From positions 20,567,282 to 20,631,281 of the forward strand of contig NC_064755.1 in the NCBI RefSeq assembly GCF_011397635.1: a DNA stretch of 64,000 nt, written 5' to 3'. This stretch comes from Epinephelus fuscoguttatus (taxonomy: Eukaryota; Chordata; Actinopteri; Perciformes; Serranidae). Under the pieces are notes generated by a model. That model was given only the letters and a program-made list of their open reading frames with translations. It ran no database searches and was not told where the DNA came from. The position numbers and the translations under genes are program-made. Below are positions 11,501 through 25,500 of this stretch, one piece after another. Position 1 is the first letter of the stretch; each line of letters begins with the position of its first letter.

Positions 11501-14500
11501 GGTTCTGCCTAATTCAGAAAATCCAAACATATTGCGAATAATAGTGGAAATATTAACGTGGATGTGAATGTGAATGACCTTCTCGCCCTTCTCCATCAGT
11601 GCTTTTAATTCAGAATTCAGTCGGGTGTTATTCTTTTCCAGGACACTCTTAGCTTTGTTCAGTTCCTCCACTTTACTCTTCTCCTTCTCCAGCTCCTCTT
11701 TTACATGACCCTGGGTGAGTAAACACAATTTACAACATATAAACTTAATCACATCATGTCATTTAAATGTTCATGTCCATGTGGGTTGATCTGTTTGTCT
11801 GACCTGTTGCTTCTGTAGTTCCTTCAGGATTTTGTCTTGCTGTTGGAGCTTCTGGTCCCGTTTTACCAGCTCCTGCTCCAATGAGCCGCGACCCTTCTGC
11901 AGATCCTGGATCTGAGCCTCTAAACCTGTCTGATGGGTGCGGTTAGCAGCCAGCTCTTCCTGAGCTAAGGTCAGCTTCTCCTCTGACACCTACAGACAGA
12001 AATTTCAGTCTGAAATTTAGTCCTGAATCACCAGCTTCGAATCAAATCTGTGAATTAGTTAAAAGTGATGCAGCATCACAGCTTCTAAATTAACATTTAA
12101 TATAACCTCCTTGAACTGAACCATTATCACTCTCTACTCCTCCACCCCTTCCTGCATAAACCTACCTTCAGGTCTTGACGCAGGGCAGAGACCTCGGACT
12201 CTTTGCCGTAGAAGTCAGACTGAAGCTTAGTGAAGCTTTCCTGGCTTTGCTCCAAGGTCTTCTGCAGCTTTGTCATCCCACTCTTCTGAGAGGCCAGCTC
12301 CTGGCCGAGCCCCAACACCTGTGCCTTCAGCTTACTCTCCTCTTCTGTCTGGAGGTGAAAGTCAAATACACACATTCATAAACATTTGCATACAAACTAT
12401 AAGGAGCACATAAATGACTTTAACGCAACCCTGTGGAAAATAAAGTTAATATCGAAATACAGTTATTTGGTTAAGTATGATGACATATGCATGTAAGTGT
12501 ATTTAAAAACGCTACTTGCCTTCTTGACATTAACTTCTTGTAACTCTGCCACTTGCCCCTTCAGTTTCTTCGTCTCCTCCTCAAACGACCCCTGGGCCGT
12601 CTTGAGTTGTGCCCGCAGCTTCTCCAGCTCCTTCTCTTTTTCCTTCAGTGCCCCCTGAGTCTTTGAGTGCTGCTGCTCCAGCGTGGTCAGCTGTGCTTTC
12701 AACTTGTTCTCTGCCTAAAATTTGTGGACACACAGCAGGTCTTTAGGTTCAAAGAAACATCCAAAACCATAATGCTTTCTCTTCCATTTTATCAGAAGCG
12801 TACCTCTCCTAGCTGCCCCAACTGCTCTTTAGATTCTTTCATTGCCTTGGTCATGGCCTCGTTATTCTTAAGAAGCTCCTGTCTGGCCTTCTCATTGGAC
12901 TTTTCCTGAGGATTAACACAGATTAATGATGTGAATGTCCTGGTGATGTAATTAGGTGGCTATTTGTGACTCTTTGTTGTGAGAGAAATTTTCTCAAGTT
13001 GAAAAATGAAAAACATAACCTACCTTCTCTTCCATTGCTGACTTATGGTTCTTCCTCTCTGTGTCCAGTTGACTCTGACTCTCTTTCAGTGCCTTATTAG
13101 CCTTTCCTAGATTCTCCTGCAAAGAGGCAAGCTCCTTCTTTTGAGCCTCTTTCTCTTGTTGGGCCTTCTGTAAGTCTGCTGTCAGGCTCTGAGCCTTTTT
13201 GTCCAGCTCTGCATGTTTAGTCTTTCCCTCCTGGGTCACGTTGTCCAGGTTCACCTTCAGAGCAGCTTTGTCCTGCTCACTGCGCTCCAGCTGCTGCTGA
13301 ATGTCACTCAAATCAGCTGCTTTTTTCTTCAGTTCCTCCTGTAGTGTTGTAGCCCTTAACATTGGAAAGCCATTTATATTGTATTAGGATACAGAGAAAC
13401 AAAAAAACTACATAGCATCTGATTGTTCTATGACTAAAATACTGTCACATTTTAAAGATGATGCACCAGTATAGTTTATCTCACCCTGCTTTCTCCATTT
13501 CCAGTGAGCGCTGCAGCTCCTTGGCTTTCTGTTTGACCTGTGACCCCTCCTTCTGCAGCTTCTGCACTTCTTTCTGTACCTGGTCACGTGTGGTCTGCAA
13601 CTCCCCAACCTGTGACTCCAGTTTCTGTTACATTAAAACACCACATACAATAGAAGATGTATGTATAGTGAGGAGACAAGAGACGGGAAAGTTTGAGGCA
13701 TAAGTGACCTCTCTTAATGTCCAACATCAGGTACTGACAGTAAAGAGTCAACACAAACCTTATTGAGCCCCTCCAGCTGCTCTGTACGCTGCTCTGAGGC
13801 CATTAGCTTGTCTTTGCATTCCTTTAGACTTGCGTCCAGCTGTGTGCACTGTTCCTGTCTCTCCTTGAGCCTTTGGGCCTGCTCCTCCACCTTCTTCTGA
13901 ACTTTATTCAGCTCCTTTACAAGATGGTGGGAGGATACAAGAGGGACAAGTGAAGAAGGAGAAGGAAGAAAACAACACATATAAGTCAGAGAGTGACAAA
14001 TATTTTCAAAGTGGTAGAACAGCATCAGTGGCACAAAGAAGATGCTAACCTGCTGCTTGTCCTGCAGTGCATGCTGAGCAGTCTCAAGGTTGTTTTCCAG
14101 GTTCGCCTTCTGTGCAGCCTTGGCTGCCTCTGCAGACAGCAGCATCTCTGTCTTTGCCTTCAGCTGAAGAGAAAAAGACCCACAGAAACTCATTCTCATC
14201 AGTGTTTCTCCTTTGTATTGGGGACCTATGCCCCACCTGACCATTAATGAATTGTGTTTTATAATGAATAAATACGTAAGATATTAAGAAATAAAATTGA
14301 CTTTTAGGGTTGAAATAATGTCCTTTTGTCATGTGTAGTTCAAGTGAACAACAATATCATGGTTATTAATTTCATTTTACACAGACATGCTTGTGAAGAC
14401 CATACCTGAGCATCCAGCTGGGCTACTTTCTCCTTGCTGTCTGCGAGCTGGGCGGTGAGTTCAGTGACAGAGGTCTCCAGGGTTTGGGCTCGGTCCTGGG

Positions 14501-17500
14501 CTGAACGTACCAGGGTCTTCTGCTCCTGGACCTGCTCGTGTAGGTTATCCTGGGCTTGCTTGTTGCTCTCTGATTGGTTCTTCAGCTTGTCTGTCAACTG
14601 TGTGACCTTTAAGATATATACACATACACCAAACAAGTTGTATAAGCTCAAAAATGACAAATAGTTGCCTGTTACTGTTGAATAAACAGGCTTTTCTGTA
14701 TGATGCTGGTTTCAGATGCAGGTTTAAGTTATGACAATACATTTATTAGCTGTGTGAGGGGTGGCATGTGTCTTCAGTCATAGTACTTTTTTGCTACAGA
14801 GAAGTGGCTACTGAGTGTGTGAGTATGTGTGTATAGGCAATCACCTGTTCTTGTAGTGCATGGTTTTTCTCCTTTAGCTGGTTAAGCAAAGCCGTCTCTC
14901 CCTCCCCGGCCTGGATTTTGGCGCACAAGTCCTCCCTTTCGGTTTCCAGCTGGCTCACAATGTCCTTACTCTTCTGCAGCAGAGCCTCTAGATTCTGGAT
15001 CTTCTGGTCCTTATCTCCAATCTGACGCAGCACCTGCTCCAGGTCATTCTGCAGCATGATGGCAGCACAACAGAAAGATTACACTGGGTTTTTTTTTGGA
15101 CAAAAATGGGTAGTCACCTGCAGTGCGCCGAGTAGGTGGAGTCTGCACACCATTTGACAGTTCGCATAGTTGACGGATACCCTGGATCTGCCACTAAATT
15201 TCAGCTGTGAGAGTGGCATATACATCACCACGACCACATGGTCCATACAAACACAAACAAGTCAAGGGAGGTTGATAAGACAGAGAACTGATGAGTGTTT
15301 TTCAGACTTACATAAAATCATATTGTGAACATAACTGTATATAAAGGCAATCGTTTGTCAACTAGGAAAGCTACTATGGCTTTTACCCTGTAGACCAACA
15401 TTGTTGTTTGTTTTGTCAGCTGATAATTATGTGATTGCCACTGCTGGCAGACAGATTACATTCCATATAAACAGCTTTCCTGGCCCTCGCGGTTACATGT
15501 TTAGCGGCGCACCACCACACAGAAATGGAGCAGACCCAGTACAAGTAAAAGCCAACTCGAGACTGACTCTCATTTGGCATTTTGCCTCACTATATTTGTG
15601 TTTTTTGGCCATCATGTCTCTTGGATGCCTGCTGCTTTTGGTCTGGCACCTGGTCTCTACCTATTTGTAAGGTCCCAGCCTCACCTGAGCACTTATGACC
15701 CTCTAGTGGGTCATAAGTGATGATTGGGAGGGAAAACCTCTGTATAAGTCTAGACACTGTTTTTTAAGAAACTCCTGCAAAGTATATCTTTAATATTAGA
15801 GGACACCTTTTTGAGCAAGCCAGCTCAGGCCAAAAATCAAATGATGAAACTATCATCACAGTAGTATCACCTGACATCCCTGTTGCAACTCTGCTCTTTC
15901 GTCAGGACTTTGTACAGGACTACATCATGCATTATTCTGAGTAGAAACTCTGGGTGATTTTTAAACTCACTGTACAGCGCAGCCTCTCCCCAGCCCCCAG
16001 AACTGATATCAGAGGGTTTGTCTTGTAAACAGTACCTGTGCTTCACGGAGTTTGCCGTTGGTGTTTTGCTGCAGTGCCTGCAGCTCCTGGTGCTGCTGCT
16101 TGGCTTTCTCCAGCTGGTGCTGCAGGTCTGTATTCTTACTGGCACTCTCCTTTAACTACAGAAGCAAAACACAGAAGCACAATTATTCTTTTGTATTTTA
16201 ATCATAACCCTAAATGCATTGTTAACTTCATTTTGTGGATCTGTTTCTGTCTGCTCTTTCACATTACTCCAGTTCTCCTGTAGCGATAATTAGGGTTTCA
16301 TCTGATGCTTACCTGTTCTTCTGCACGTGACAGTTTGAGCTGCAGGTCAGCTGCTTGCTGCTCACGGTCTTTCAGTTTCTCCCCAGACAGCTGCCTCTGT
16401 TCTTTGAGGCGGCCTTGCACCTCACCGAGCTGCCTCTCCGCCTCCAGCAGTTTGGCGTGCAGCTAGGAAGAGCACAGAGAGAGGGGTGGTGATTAAGATG
16501 GAAGACACAAGATGACAACTTAAACAGCAAGAAACACAGCTGATACTTGGATAAGGAAAGTGGATGTCTAGAATCCTCTTTGACTTTGTTTTTTTTTCCA
16601 ACACATCTTTATCTTTCTTTATATCCAGTGTTGTAGAATGTGCTTCCACTTTGTCCAAAAGAGATTTGTATGAGCCTCTGCCATTATTTTCTATCGATAT
16701 ATTTTTCCATGGTGACCTCTACACAGTGCCACATAGTATGATTCATGCAGAGGCCATAGTTACATAAACCAGTCCATATTCCATAATAGGTCTCTAACAT
16801 ATCGACTACCTGGTGGCCGTAAGTTACAAAATGGAGGAAATCATAACTACATGTTTAAGAATTCCACAATTCAGTTTTGGCCTCAATAAATATTTGATAC
16901 CATTAGAAAATCAGCTCTTGATACATGAGTCATATGATGCTAATCAGCCTACTACCACCTTAAAAACATATATTAAAGGATTTCTGTCTAAACAAGATAC
17001 AGAAAACTTGTTCATGCTGCATTTTCAGTAGCTTTGACTGTTCCAAGAGTCCTCAGTAATTACTCACTCACCTCACTTCACTGGCTTCCTGTGTGGTAAA
17101 GGATAGATTTTAAATCCTTCTGGGTGTTTATAAGCACTAAATAGCCTTGGGCCTAAATATATATCTGAATTAGGAGTATAATATGAAGCATCCAGACCCC
17201 TCAGGTCATCTGGGAGAGGTTTACTCAGCGTTTCCAGGATCGAAACCAAGCAAGGCAAAGCATCTTTTAGTTTCTATGCTCCTCACCAGTAGAACAAACT
17301 CCCTGAAAACCTGAGGTCTGCTAAAATGCTTAACTCTTTAAATTAGGGATTAAAACATTATTTTTCACTGTGGCTTTCCAATAAAGTAGACGCATAACCT
17401 TTTATGTGTAAATATTTATTTGCTTGCTTTTGCTTGTTTTTATCTTCCTTAACGATATTATATTTTTCTCATTTATTTATTGTCTTTTAAATGCAAACCC

Positions 17501-19460
17501 AAATGAATACCTATGAGAGACTTTGGGGTGAGATGTTGCACAATGCGCTCACCATCATCAACAACACACCAAAGGGGTGAGTGATTATCTTTTGGGAAAA
17601 TAATTGCTTAACCTGTCAAAAGAGTTCAGTAGAATCTATCATAAGGCGCACTGAAGCTGTTCCAGAGGCTCATGGTGACCAAATATTAATACGCTTAATG
17701 TTGATTCATTCTTTTGATATTGTACTCTGTCTGATCTGTGTCCACCCTACTCACCTGACTGATCTCCGTCTGCTGCTGAGCACCCTGGCTGTCTTTTTCT
17801 TCCCTTTGCTGTTCCAACTGTTTCCTCTCAACCTTCAGCTCTGCGTGCTTCACCTCCAGCTCCGTAATCTCATTCTTCAACTTCGCCACCTCCTCGATCT
17901 TCTCTCCAAGCTCCGTCTGGGCCTTCTGCAGGGAGGCCTCAGCCCCTGTGGCCCGAGCCTGGAGCTCTTGAACCTCTGATTCCCTCTCTCTCAGGCTGCT
18001 TTGGGCTCCTTTCCTGGCAGACTTCTCAGCTCCCAGACGCTCCTCCAGTTCCTGATACTCTTTCTCCTTACGTGCAAGCTTTTCAGACAGGCTCTGTGAG
18101 AACATGAGAGGACAACATGAGGCAGATTGCCCAGAAGTTTGGGAATTATGGGAGTGAGAGAAAAATAAAAGAGAAAACAAAACAATAGGGGGTAAAATCA
18201 TTGTTTCCTGACTTTTTTCAAGGGAGCAGGGTCTTCTAAAAAAGAATAAAGATTGACAGGAATAGTCTGAGTCAATTATTACGCCACACAGTACCATAAA
18301 CCATCTGTATACTCTAAATTAAAGAAGCTGGCGTAATAGGCGCTGCAACAAGGCACAAACACCCACAACTCATGCCATATAAACAATGGAAAAGAACAGT
18401 CAGCTGTCAACAGGCAGGAGTACAGTGCGGTATGGCATTTCCAGGGGAAGCTTTACGACACAGGATTTGGAATATGTGATCAGCACTCGCCCCGGTGTAA
18501 GCTCTGCCAGTAAACTTGGAAACATGGTGATAAAGAACGAAATGTTGTTAATAGTAGAGCAAGCTGCTAAGTAGGGAGTGTGACAGGGCACTTGGACTTC
18601 ACAGATGTCAAATAAATGTTTGCAGGCCACCATAGCAGCTGGCCAACATTAGTAACCCTCTCCAGACACTTTATGTTTTTTCCTCTCCTCTTTTGTTCAT
18701 CCCTTCTCGTGGCCTTGTTGCTATCCTCCTCTTGTGGCATTGTCACAGCTCCCTGTTTGGTCTCTCTAATGCTGGAATCGCACACCAATGAAAACTCCTG
18801 TTGGTTGTTCACCTGTCTGTTCTTAGTCCTGATCCTCTGTGGCTCACTTTCTGCTCCATCACTTTTGTCTCTATTCTCATGAGATACAAATCTGGATCAG
18901 GTCTCAGGGTATCCTGTTGCGAGCAGAAGCATGGGGTGGGGTCAACACACTGGATATCCAGTTCTGTAATCCCCCTCTTACCCGGAAACCTACTTGGCAG
19001 GGAGGGCATTGACATGCCTGGTGTGGGGAGGAAATAATCTCTGGCAGGAACCTTGGGCCTCCATTCCCCAGTTCCCATCGCACCAGTTACCTGTGATTAT
19101 ATTTCATCCCAAGTGACAAAGCTGGCGTGGCAGAGATCCCCCCCTGCTGGTTTAATTATAGAGCTGCGTGTGATTTTGTATCAACATGTCTGGGTTGCCA
19201 AAGAGTGCCGGTGACAGCGGAGCTTTGTGATGGAGCCTGATGCCAAGCAACAGAGGAAGGTTTACAGGAACTGAGATGGCGTGCTCTGTACTTAAGGGGC
19301 AGCTGTCAAGGCCTATTAACATCACTAAAATAAAAGTAAATCCTGCTACTGCTGTTTAATGTGTGGCAGATGTCACAAGCAGACAGGTTTGTGCCTGCAG
19401 TAGTCTGCTGAGAGTGACAAAACAGCTATATAACTATAATAATTGTAGTTCTTGGTGTGG

Positions 19461-19505
<45 letters not shown>

Positions 19506-22500
19506 GTACCTGGCTTTGCTGCTGCAAATTATTCAGATTGCTCTGCAGCTCATGGATCTGTTGTGTGTAGACAGCTGCTTCCTGTGGACCCTTCTCCAGC
19601 TCTGCTTTGAGTTGGGATATGGTCATCTGCAACACAACAGACAGACATTTAACCCTCTTTATGTAAACCACTGAGTACACATTAACAGATCTGAAGCACC
19701 ACTGTGAAGGACTGACATAAAAGAAGAAAACAAAGCCAACATGGATTAGTAACAACGAGGACTCTGCGGCACAAAAACCCAACAAAAACATGAAGAGGTA
19801 ACACGCAATGTTCAAAAATAAATAAATAAATGAATGAATAGAAAAAGCACTTTTGTAAATCTTTTCAAACTTAGAGAAACTCAAAAAGATGAAACCAAGT
19901 TTGGGGCCAACTTGAAACATGTTTTACCTCCAGTTTACGAATCTTGAAGAAAGAGTGAGTGTTGTAGAGGGATACAGTATGTGAGAGGCAGAGGAGGAAG
20001 GGGAGGGAAAGAGAGACACAGACAAAGGTAAGTCACGATACAACAACAAACAGCCAATGAATGCTATGTTAACTGTTGCCTCATGTTTTAGATGCAATCG
20101 CTGGCCAACCTGGAGACTGGCTGCTGACCACAAAAACTCCCACGTTTCATACTGTGCAACTTAAATGAATTACAACTACTGTTTCACACTACTTGTAGAC
20201 TGAAACAAAGCCATTAGTCGATTATTATCCTCAGAGCAATTATATGATCAAAAACCAGACAGTTTTCAAATATACTGAGAATGTGGTTCCTCCGTTACAT
20301 AAACATGAAAACTATCTTTTGAGATAATTTGCAGAGATGTGCAGAAAAAGAGGGTTAGGGCCTGGAGCCCCCTGTAAATGCTCCTCTCCTTCTGAGATAA
20401 AAAATGCAGGAGGTAAGGTTGAATTATTCACCAGGCATTAATTAGTGAGAATTAGGCACAAAGCCATCTGGTATGACATACCTACTGTACACTGGGACTA
20501 TTTCATAAGTTATTTCAGAGCGATTATTGATCAAGAGTCAAGAATGAAGGGAGGTGTGGCATTTCTTGGAAACCATTTACGACACAGGACTTGGAATATG
20601 TAAACAGCACTTGCCCTGGTGTAAACTCTGGCAGTAAATTTGGAAACATGGTGCTGACAAAGTGTAGAGTGTGCTGCGAACTAGGGAATGTAACAGGGCA
20701 CAGACGTTCAATAAACTTTTGCAGGCCACCACAACAGCTGGCTAATACTAAGAACCCTATTATGAATATGAATCTTACATATGCAAAGGGCCTGAGCAAA
20801 CAGTTGAAATGGAAAGGGTGTCAAATTAGAGCAACTAAACTACTCAACACTATCTAATCTTGTAGATAATTATGCAAACTGTGTGGGAATCAGTGTCCAT
20901 GTTTTTATTGCATGCAACAAGTCCAGTTTAGGGTGGAAGAGTGGAAGACTGTGTTGCGAGACATTTTCAGGTTTGGACTTGTATTTTGGGTTCCTACTAG
21001 AACATGTTTACATGCCTTCATAGTCACTAACACTTTATTTTCCTTATAGAGTCTGTGCTAGAACAACGTCATTCACTCTCTGTCTGAAACGCTCCATTTT
21101 AGCGCCTGTCCCTTTAAGGCCCCAGTCTGAAACAGCTTGGTCTGCTCTGATTGGTCAGTGTTTCTGGGTCTCTTGGATCTCAGCATTTTTGCAATGTCAC
21201 TGCAGCTGGGGAATGACTATAACTGAGAAAAGCGCTGTGTGGCTATTGCTTAGTAGTGCATGCGTTGCTAGGGTACAGTGTTAACATCCTTCAGTGATCT
21301 TGCTAATGTGTAGTTAATCATTTATCATCTGTGGCAACATTAATGTGGGGAATCAGAGACAAGGAAAAGGAAATTTCATTGCTATCAAGATACAAAGATT
21401 AATAGAGCTGTAAAGATGTGTCTGTGTTTGACTGACAGCAGCTGGCAAGTGCTGTCCACAGGTAACAGGAAAGGAGAGAAAAAGTAAATAAACTTGGCTG
21501 AAGTGTACAACTCATGGACGAACAGTATGCTGTTAGCATGTTGTTAGCAGTGGTATTAAAGAGTTAAGACGACACCAGCATCTGAACAGACCAAAGTGAC
21601 ATTTGCAGGTAAGCTCATAAGGTCCTGCTTCATGTGCTGCTGCTGACCAGCTAATTAGCTCACTCTCTAGATTGATGACTGAAATTAGCAATGCGCTTTT
21701 CACCAGTGAACGTTTGTTTGGTTGCTCATTCAGCAAGCCAAGGTGAAGAACAAGACGCGTTTTCATGTTTGGCAGGAAAGTTAACATTAGGTAGTTTGTG
21801 ACTCATGTTGTGCATCAGGCTGCTGATTTACAGACGTGGCAGAGATTTTGACTTTATGCCTGCTCCTGACTAGGTGTAAGATTTACACCAAGTCTTAGCA
21901 AGAAGGCTTAAGCCTAGATTTTGCAACCGGTGTAACTGTTAGGTCAGACTTGGTATGCCAAGTTATGACCAACTTAGCTTAAGACCAGGCTTTAGCCCTT
22001 TTGGTGCAACCAGTCCCACCAGTTTTGGTCCCCTCACCTCTGAGGTAGTGTAATTAGCCTGCAGTTGCTCGTAGTGGGTTTTGAGGCGTTCAGATTCATC
22101 CTCCCTCTCTCGAGTCATGTTGTCCATCAGTGTCTGGACCTGCACCAGCTCCTTCTGCAGTACCTCCACATCCTCCACTCCTGGTCGCTGCAGCTAGGGG
22201 GAAGAGCAGAGGCACTGTGTAAAAGCTGTGACAATGGAGCAGTAGACAGTGGTGACAACAGGCTTTTTCAAGATCAGTCAAAACTACTGTACATCCTTAC
22301 GTAACAGCTGAAATGTTAGAGTGTAGATGGATGTCTCCTTAAAGCTCTAGAACTAAACTTATAGTTGTATGAAGCCTCTCTAAACTACTCTGAATCATGG
22401 CTGTATAGAAAAATGGATTTCATGGTGTCCATTCAACGTTATTCTTTTAAACGCCAAAGCAGAACATTCATGAAAGGTCTACACAAGGTACAAAGTATGT

Positions 22501-25500
22501 CTCAACCAAGTGAGAGGAGAATGAATCCCAAATGGAAATTTCATGTGTGCTGTACCAGTTCTGTTTGGAGCCTCTCGTTCTCCTGCTTCTCCTTCTGTAG
22601 CTGTTCAGTCAGTTTGCTCAGCCTCTGGTCAGCAGCCTCCCTTAGGCTCTTCTCCTCATCATAGCGGGACTTTATGTCTGTCAGATTCAATGATTCAAAA
22701 ATATTTAATAATATCCAAATCAAAACAACACAAATACCTCACTTGTTCACGAGTTGAGGACAACTCTATCAGTACAAAATGAAGAACCAATGCTTTTTGT
22801 CCCTAAAACCAAATGATGAAGAAGTGCTTCAGTGTTAAATGATGCAGATCCAAAGACACAGCCCTCCCAGTTTCCTGGCGCCACACTAACCTACTATCTC
22901 TGTGGCCAGCTGGGCAGCTTTCTGCTCAAACAGGTCTTTCATCTGCTTGATGTTGAACTTTTCTGTCTCTGCCTCGTTCAACTTCCTTTCAAGGGCTGAG
23001 GAAAGAGCACCACGTGTTAGTGATGGATGTTCGGTGGCTTCTTCTTCAGTTATCTTAAATATAAAGTCCCCTACCTGAATCCTCTGAGGTCATCTGTCCA
23101 TCATTCTGTGGAATGGAGGGAAAGAGAGAAACACGCACAGTAAGAGTAAGCATTGCCATTATGTTTTATAAAGCAGTGTTATGATCAGAAAGCCATCACA
23201 ATATATGATAAATATCCTGAAGGAATTACTTGCTTCAGTTGTCCTTGGACTTTGTCTAACTCCTTCTTGAGCTCTTCAGAGAACCACTTTTCCTCCTAAT
23301 TAGGTGAAACACACACACAGACACCAAATTAATTATTTGAATGAACCGACCATTTACACACCGCTGTTCGGTGCAGACACTATACCTTGAGTGAAGCATG
23401 CAGGTCCTGAACCTCTTGCCGCAGCATTGTAAGGTCTTCCCTAAAAAGAGGAAAGAGCACGTTCACAAAACACACACAAACTGAATAATTATTACAATTA
23501 ATGTAACATTAATATCTCTATAACTCACCGAGTGGGGGCCATATGAGCGGGCAGGTCTCCGGTGTCATGGAACAGCTCATAGTGTTTGAACAACTCCTCT
23601 GCAGAGTTGTGAGACTTCATGCACTGAGGGCAGATGAAGCCCTGAAGACAGAAACACACCAGAAGAATTAAGTTACGTGATAATGCTTTCTTCAATTCTG
23701 CAGCTCTGCTTCCAGGGTAGATAAAAAACTAGAAAATGTTGTTGATTAAGAAAAACAAAGCGTCCACATTACCTCAGATGTCTGATCATGGTTAAGGTCT
23801 GTGCTGGGCTGCTCTGACTCTGCATTCTGGGAGCCTCCCTTCCCAGGAGTCTGAAGAGGAGAAAATAGACCGAATTAGTGTGAATGTATAAAAGCACAGA
23901 CTCTGTACACATTTGTTAAATGTAAACTGCCTGAGAGAAGCAGTAAGCAATGGTTACGAAGAAGATTTGTGTCCTTTTTTTTTTTTTTTTGTTTACAGAT
24001 TTTACTCACTAGATTCCAGAGGAGTTAGAATATTTCATAAACACCTCTGACTTTGATGCGTGTGCTCCTGACTTGCATTATTTGCATCTTGGTTGATGCT
24101 GGATCAAGTGAACATTATAATAATTCATTTGAGAGAAAAACATTGAGGCTTCCCAGGAAAAAGGGCGGGAGTCACGGCTCACATGATTCAAAACATCTAT
24201 GCTGGGTGCGACCTATAAGCCTTAAACAAATGTTGTGTAAATGATTAGCTCTTCACTGGAATGTTGTTGTATTCTCCTCTTGAAAGCATTTGTATTTAAA
24301 ACAGCTGTAACATGACTAACAACACTGCAGTATGTGACAACAGCTCCTCCAGCTTCTGCACAATGCCTATAGAGTATTTACTACCTTTGGACTTGTTCCA
24401 GGTTTCACCTGGACATGGGTCAACTTTTCCCAATTCTTCTTGCAAAATGCTAATCATGAGTGAGCTGCAATTTTCAAGTCCAGCCACAATTTCTCCATTG
24501 GACTGAGATCTGGGCTCTGATTTGGCCACCCCCATTTCACTAACATTATTGTTTGGAAAATGCTAGATCTCTCTGTAATGTGCTGTGTTTATTTTTCCCT
24601 CCACTGTCACACCTATGCCTCCGGCAGTGGAGCAACCTGACAGCATGATGCCACCACCAACACGCTTTATTATAGGTAGGGCTGCCCATAACAGGAGAAA
24701 GTTTTCCGGAGCCCAGCTATTGGTGGGGGGTGGGAGGTCATGGAGGCAAGCAATGATCATTTTGATCCTAAATATGCGAATTGATAATTTATTTTGAACC
24801 GAAATAATCACCAGAAGTTACTAAAGCAACCAAAAATAAACATTGTATTCAATGTTGCATTAGTAAAATGTAGCCTGATTCATAATGAAACCCCCCTTTC
24901 TCTGAAAGTGGTATGAGTCATTTTTTTGGTATGCAACCGTTGCAAAAAAACTGCAGGCAGCCTGGCACAGGACGTGGGAAATTTACTGATTTAAAAAATA
25001 TATATATGTGCATAAGTTTGATATGGTTAAAGCACAATGGGAAGGGCCCATTCACTGGACCTACTAGATCACGATACTGGAATTTCTAACTTCAATACAA
25101 TACCTTTAAAAATAGGAATATTCAATACCATTTACCATGGGGAAAAATCGACATTGAGGCCAATGTCAATTTTATGACTCAACATTAGGAGAGAGTGAGA
25201 AAGCGCAGCTGGTACTTGTGTATCGATACTGTGGAAAATGAGTATTGAAACTGTTTCGAATATTCAGAATCAATAAATCAACATTTCTGACAACTCAAAT
25301 GGGTATGGTGTGGGTCTGGTAATGGAGTGCAGTCCAATGCAGTTTTGGCTTGGCACCAAACATTTAGTAGGACAGCTAAATGCTCCACTTAGATCTCATC
25401 AGACCAGAGAACCTTCTTTGTTTTTATTTCAGTCTCCCACAACTTCTGGTAAACCATTGCCCAGATATCATATGAGGGCTTTTTCCCCCTACAGCCACAA

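Noticed and set aside
15401-15670. 89-codon hydrophobic open frame in EEA1 intron 13
   Set aside because: Looks like a membrane protein at first glance, but there is no homologous pattern, splice context or start context; chance frame.
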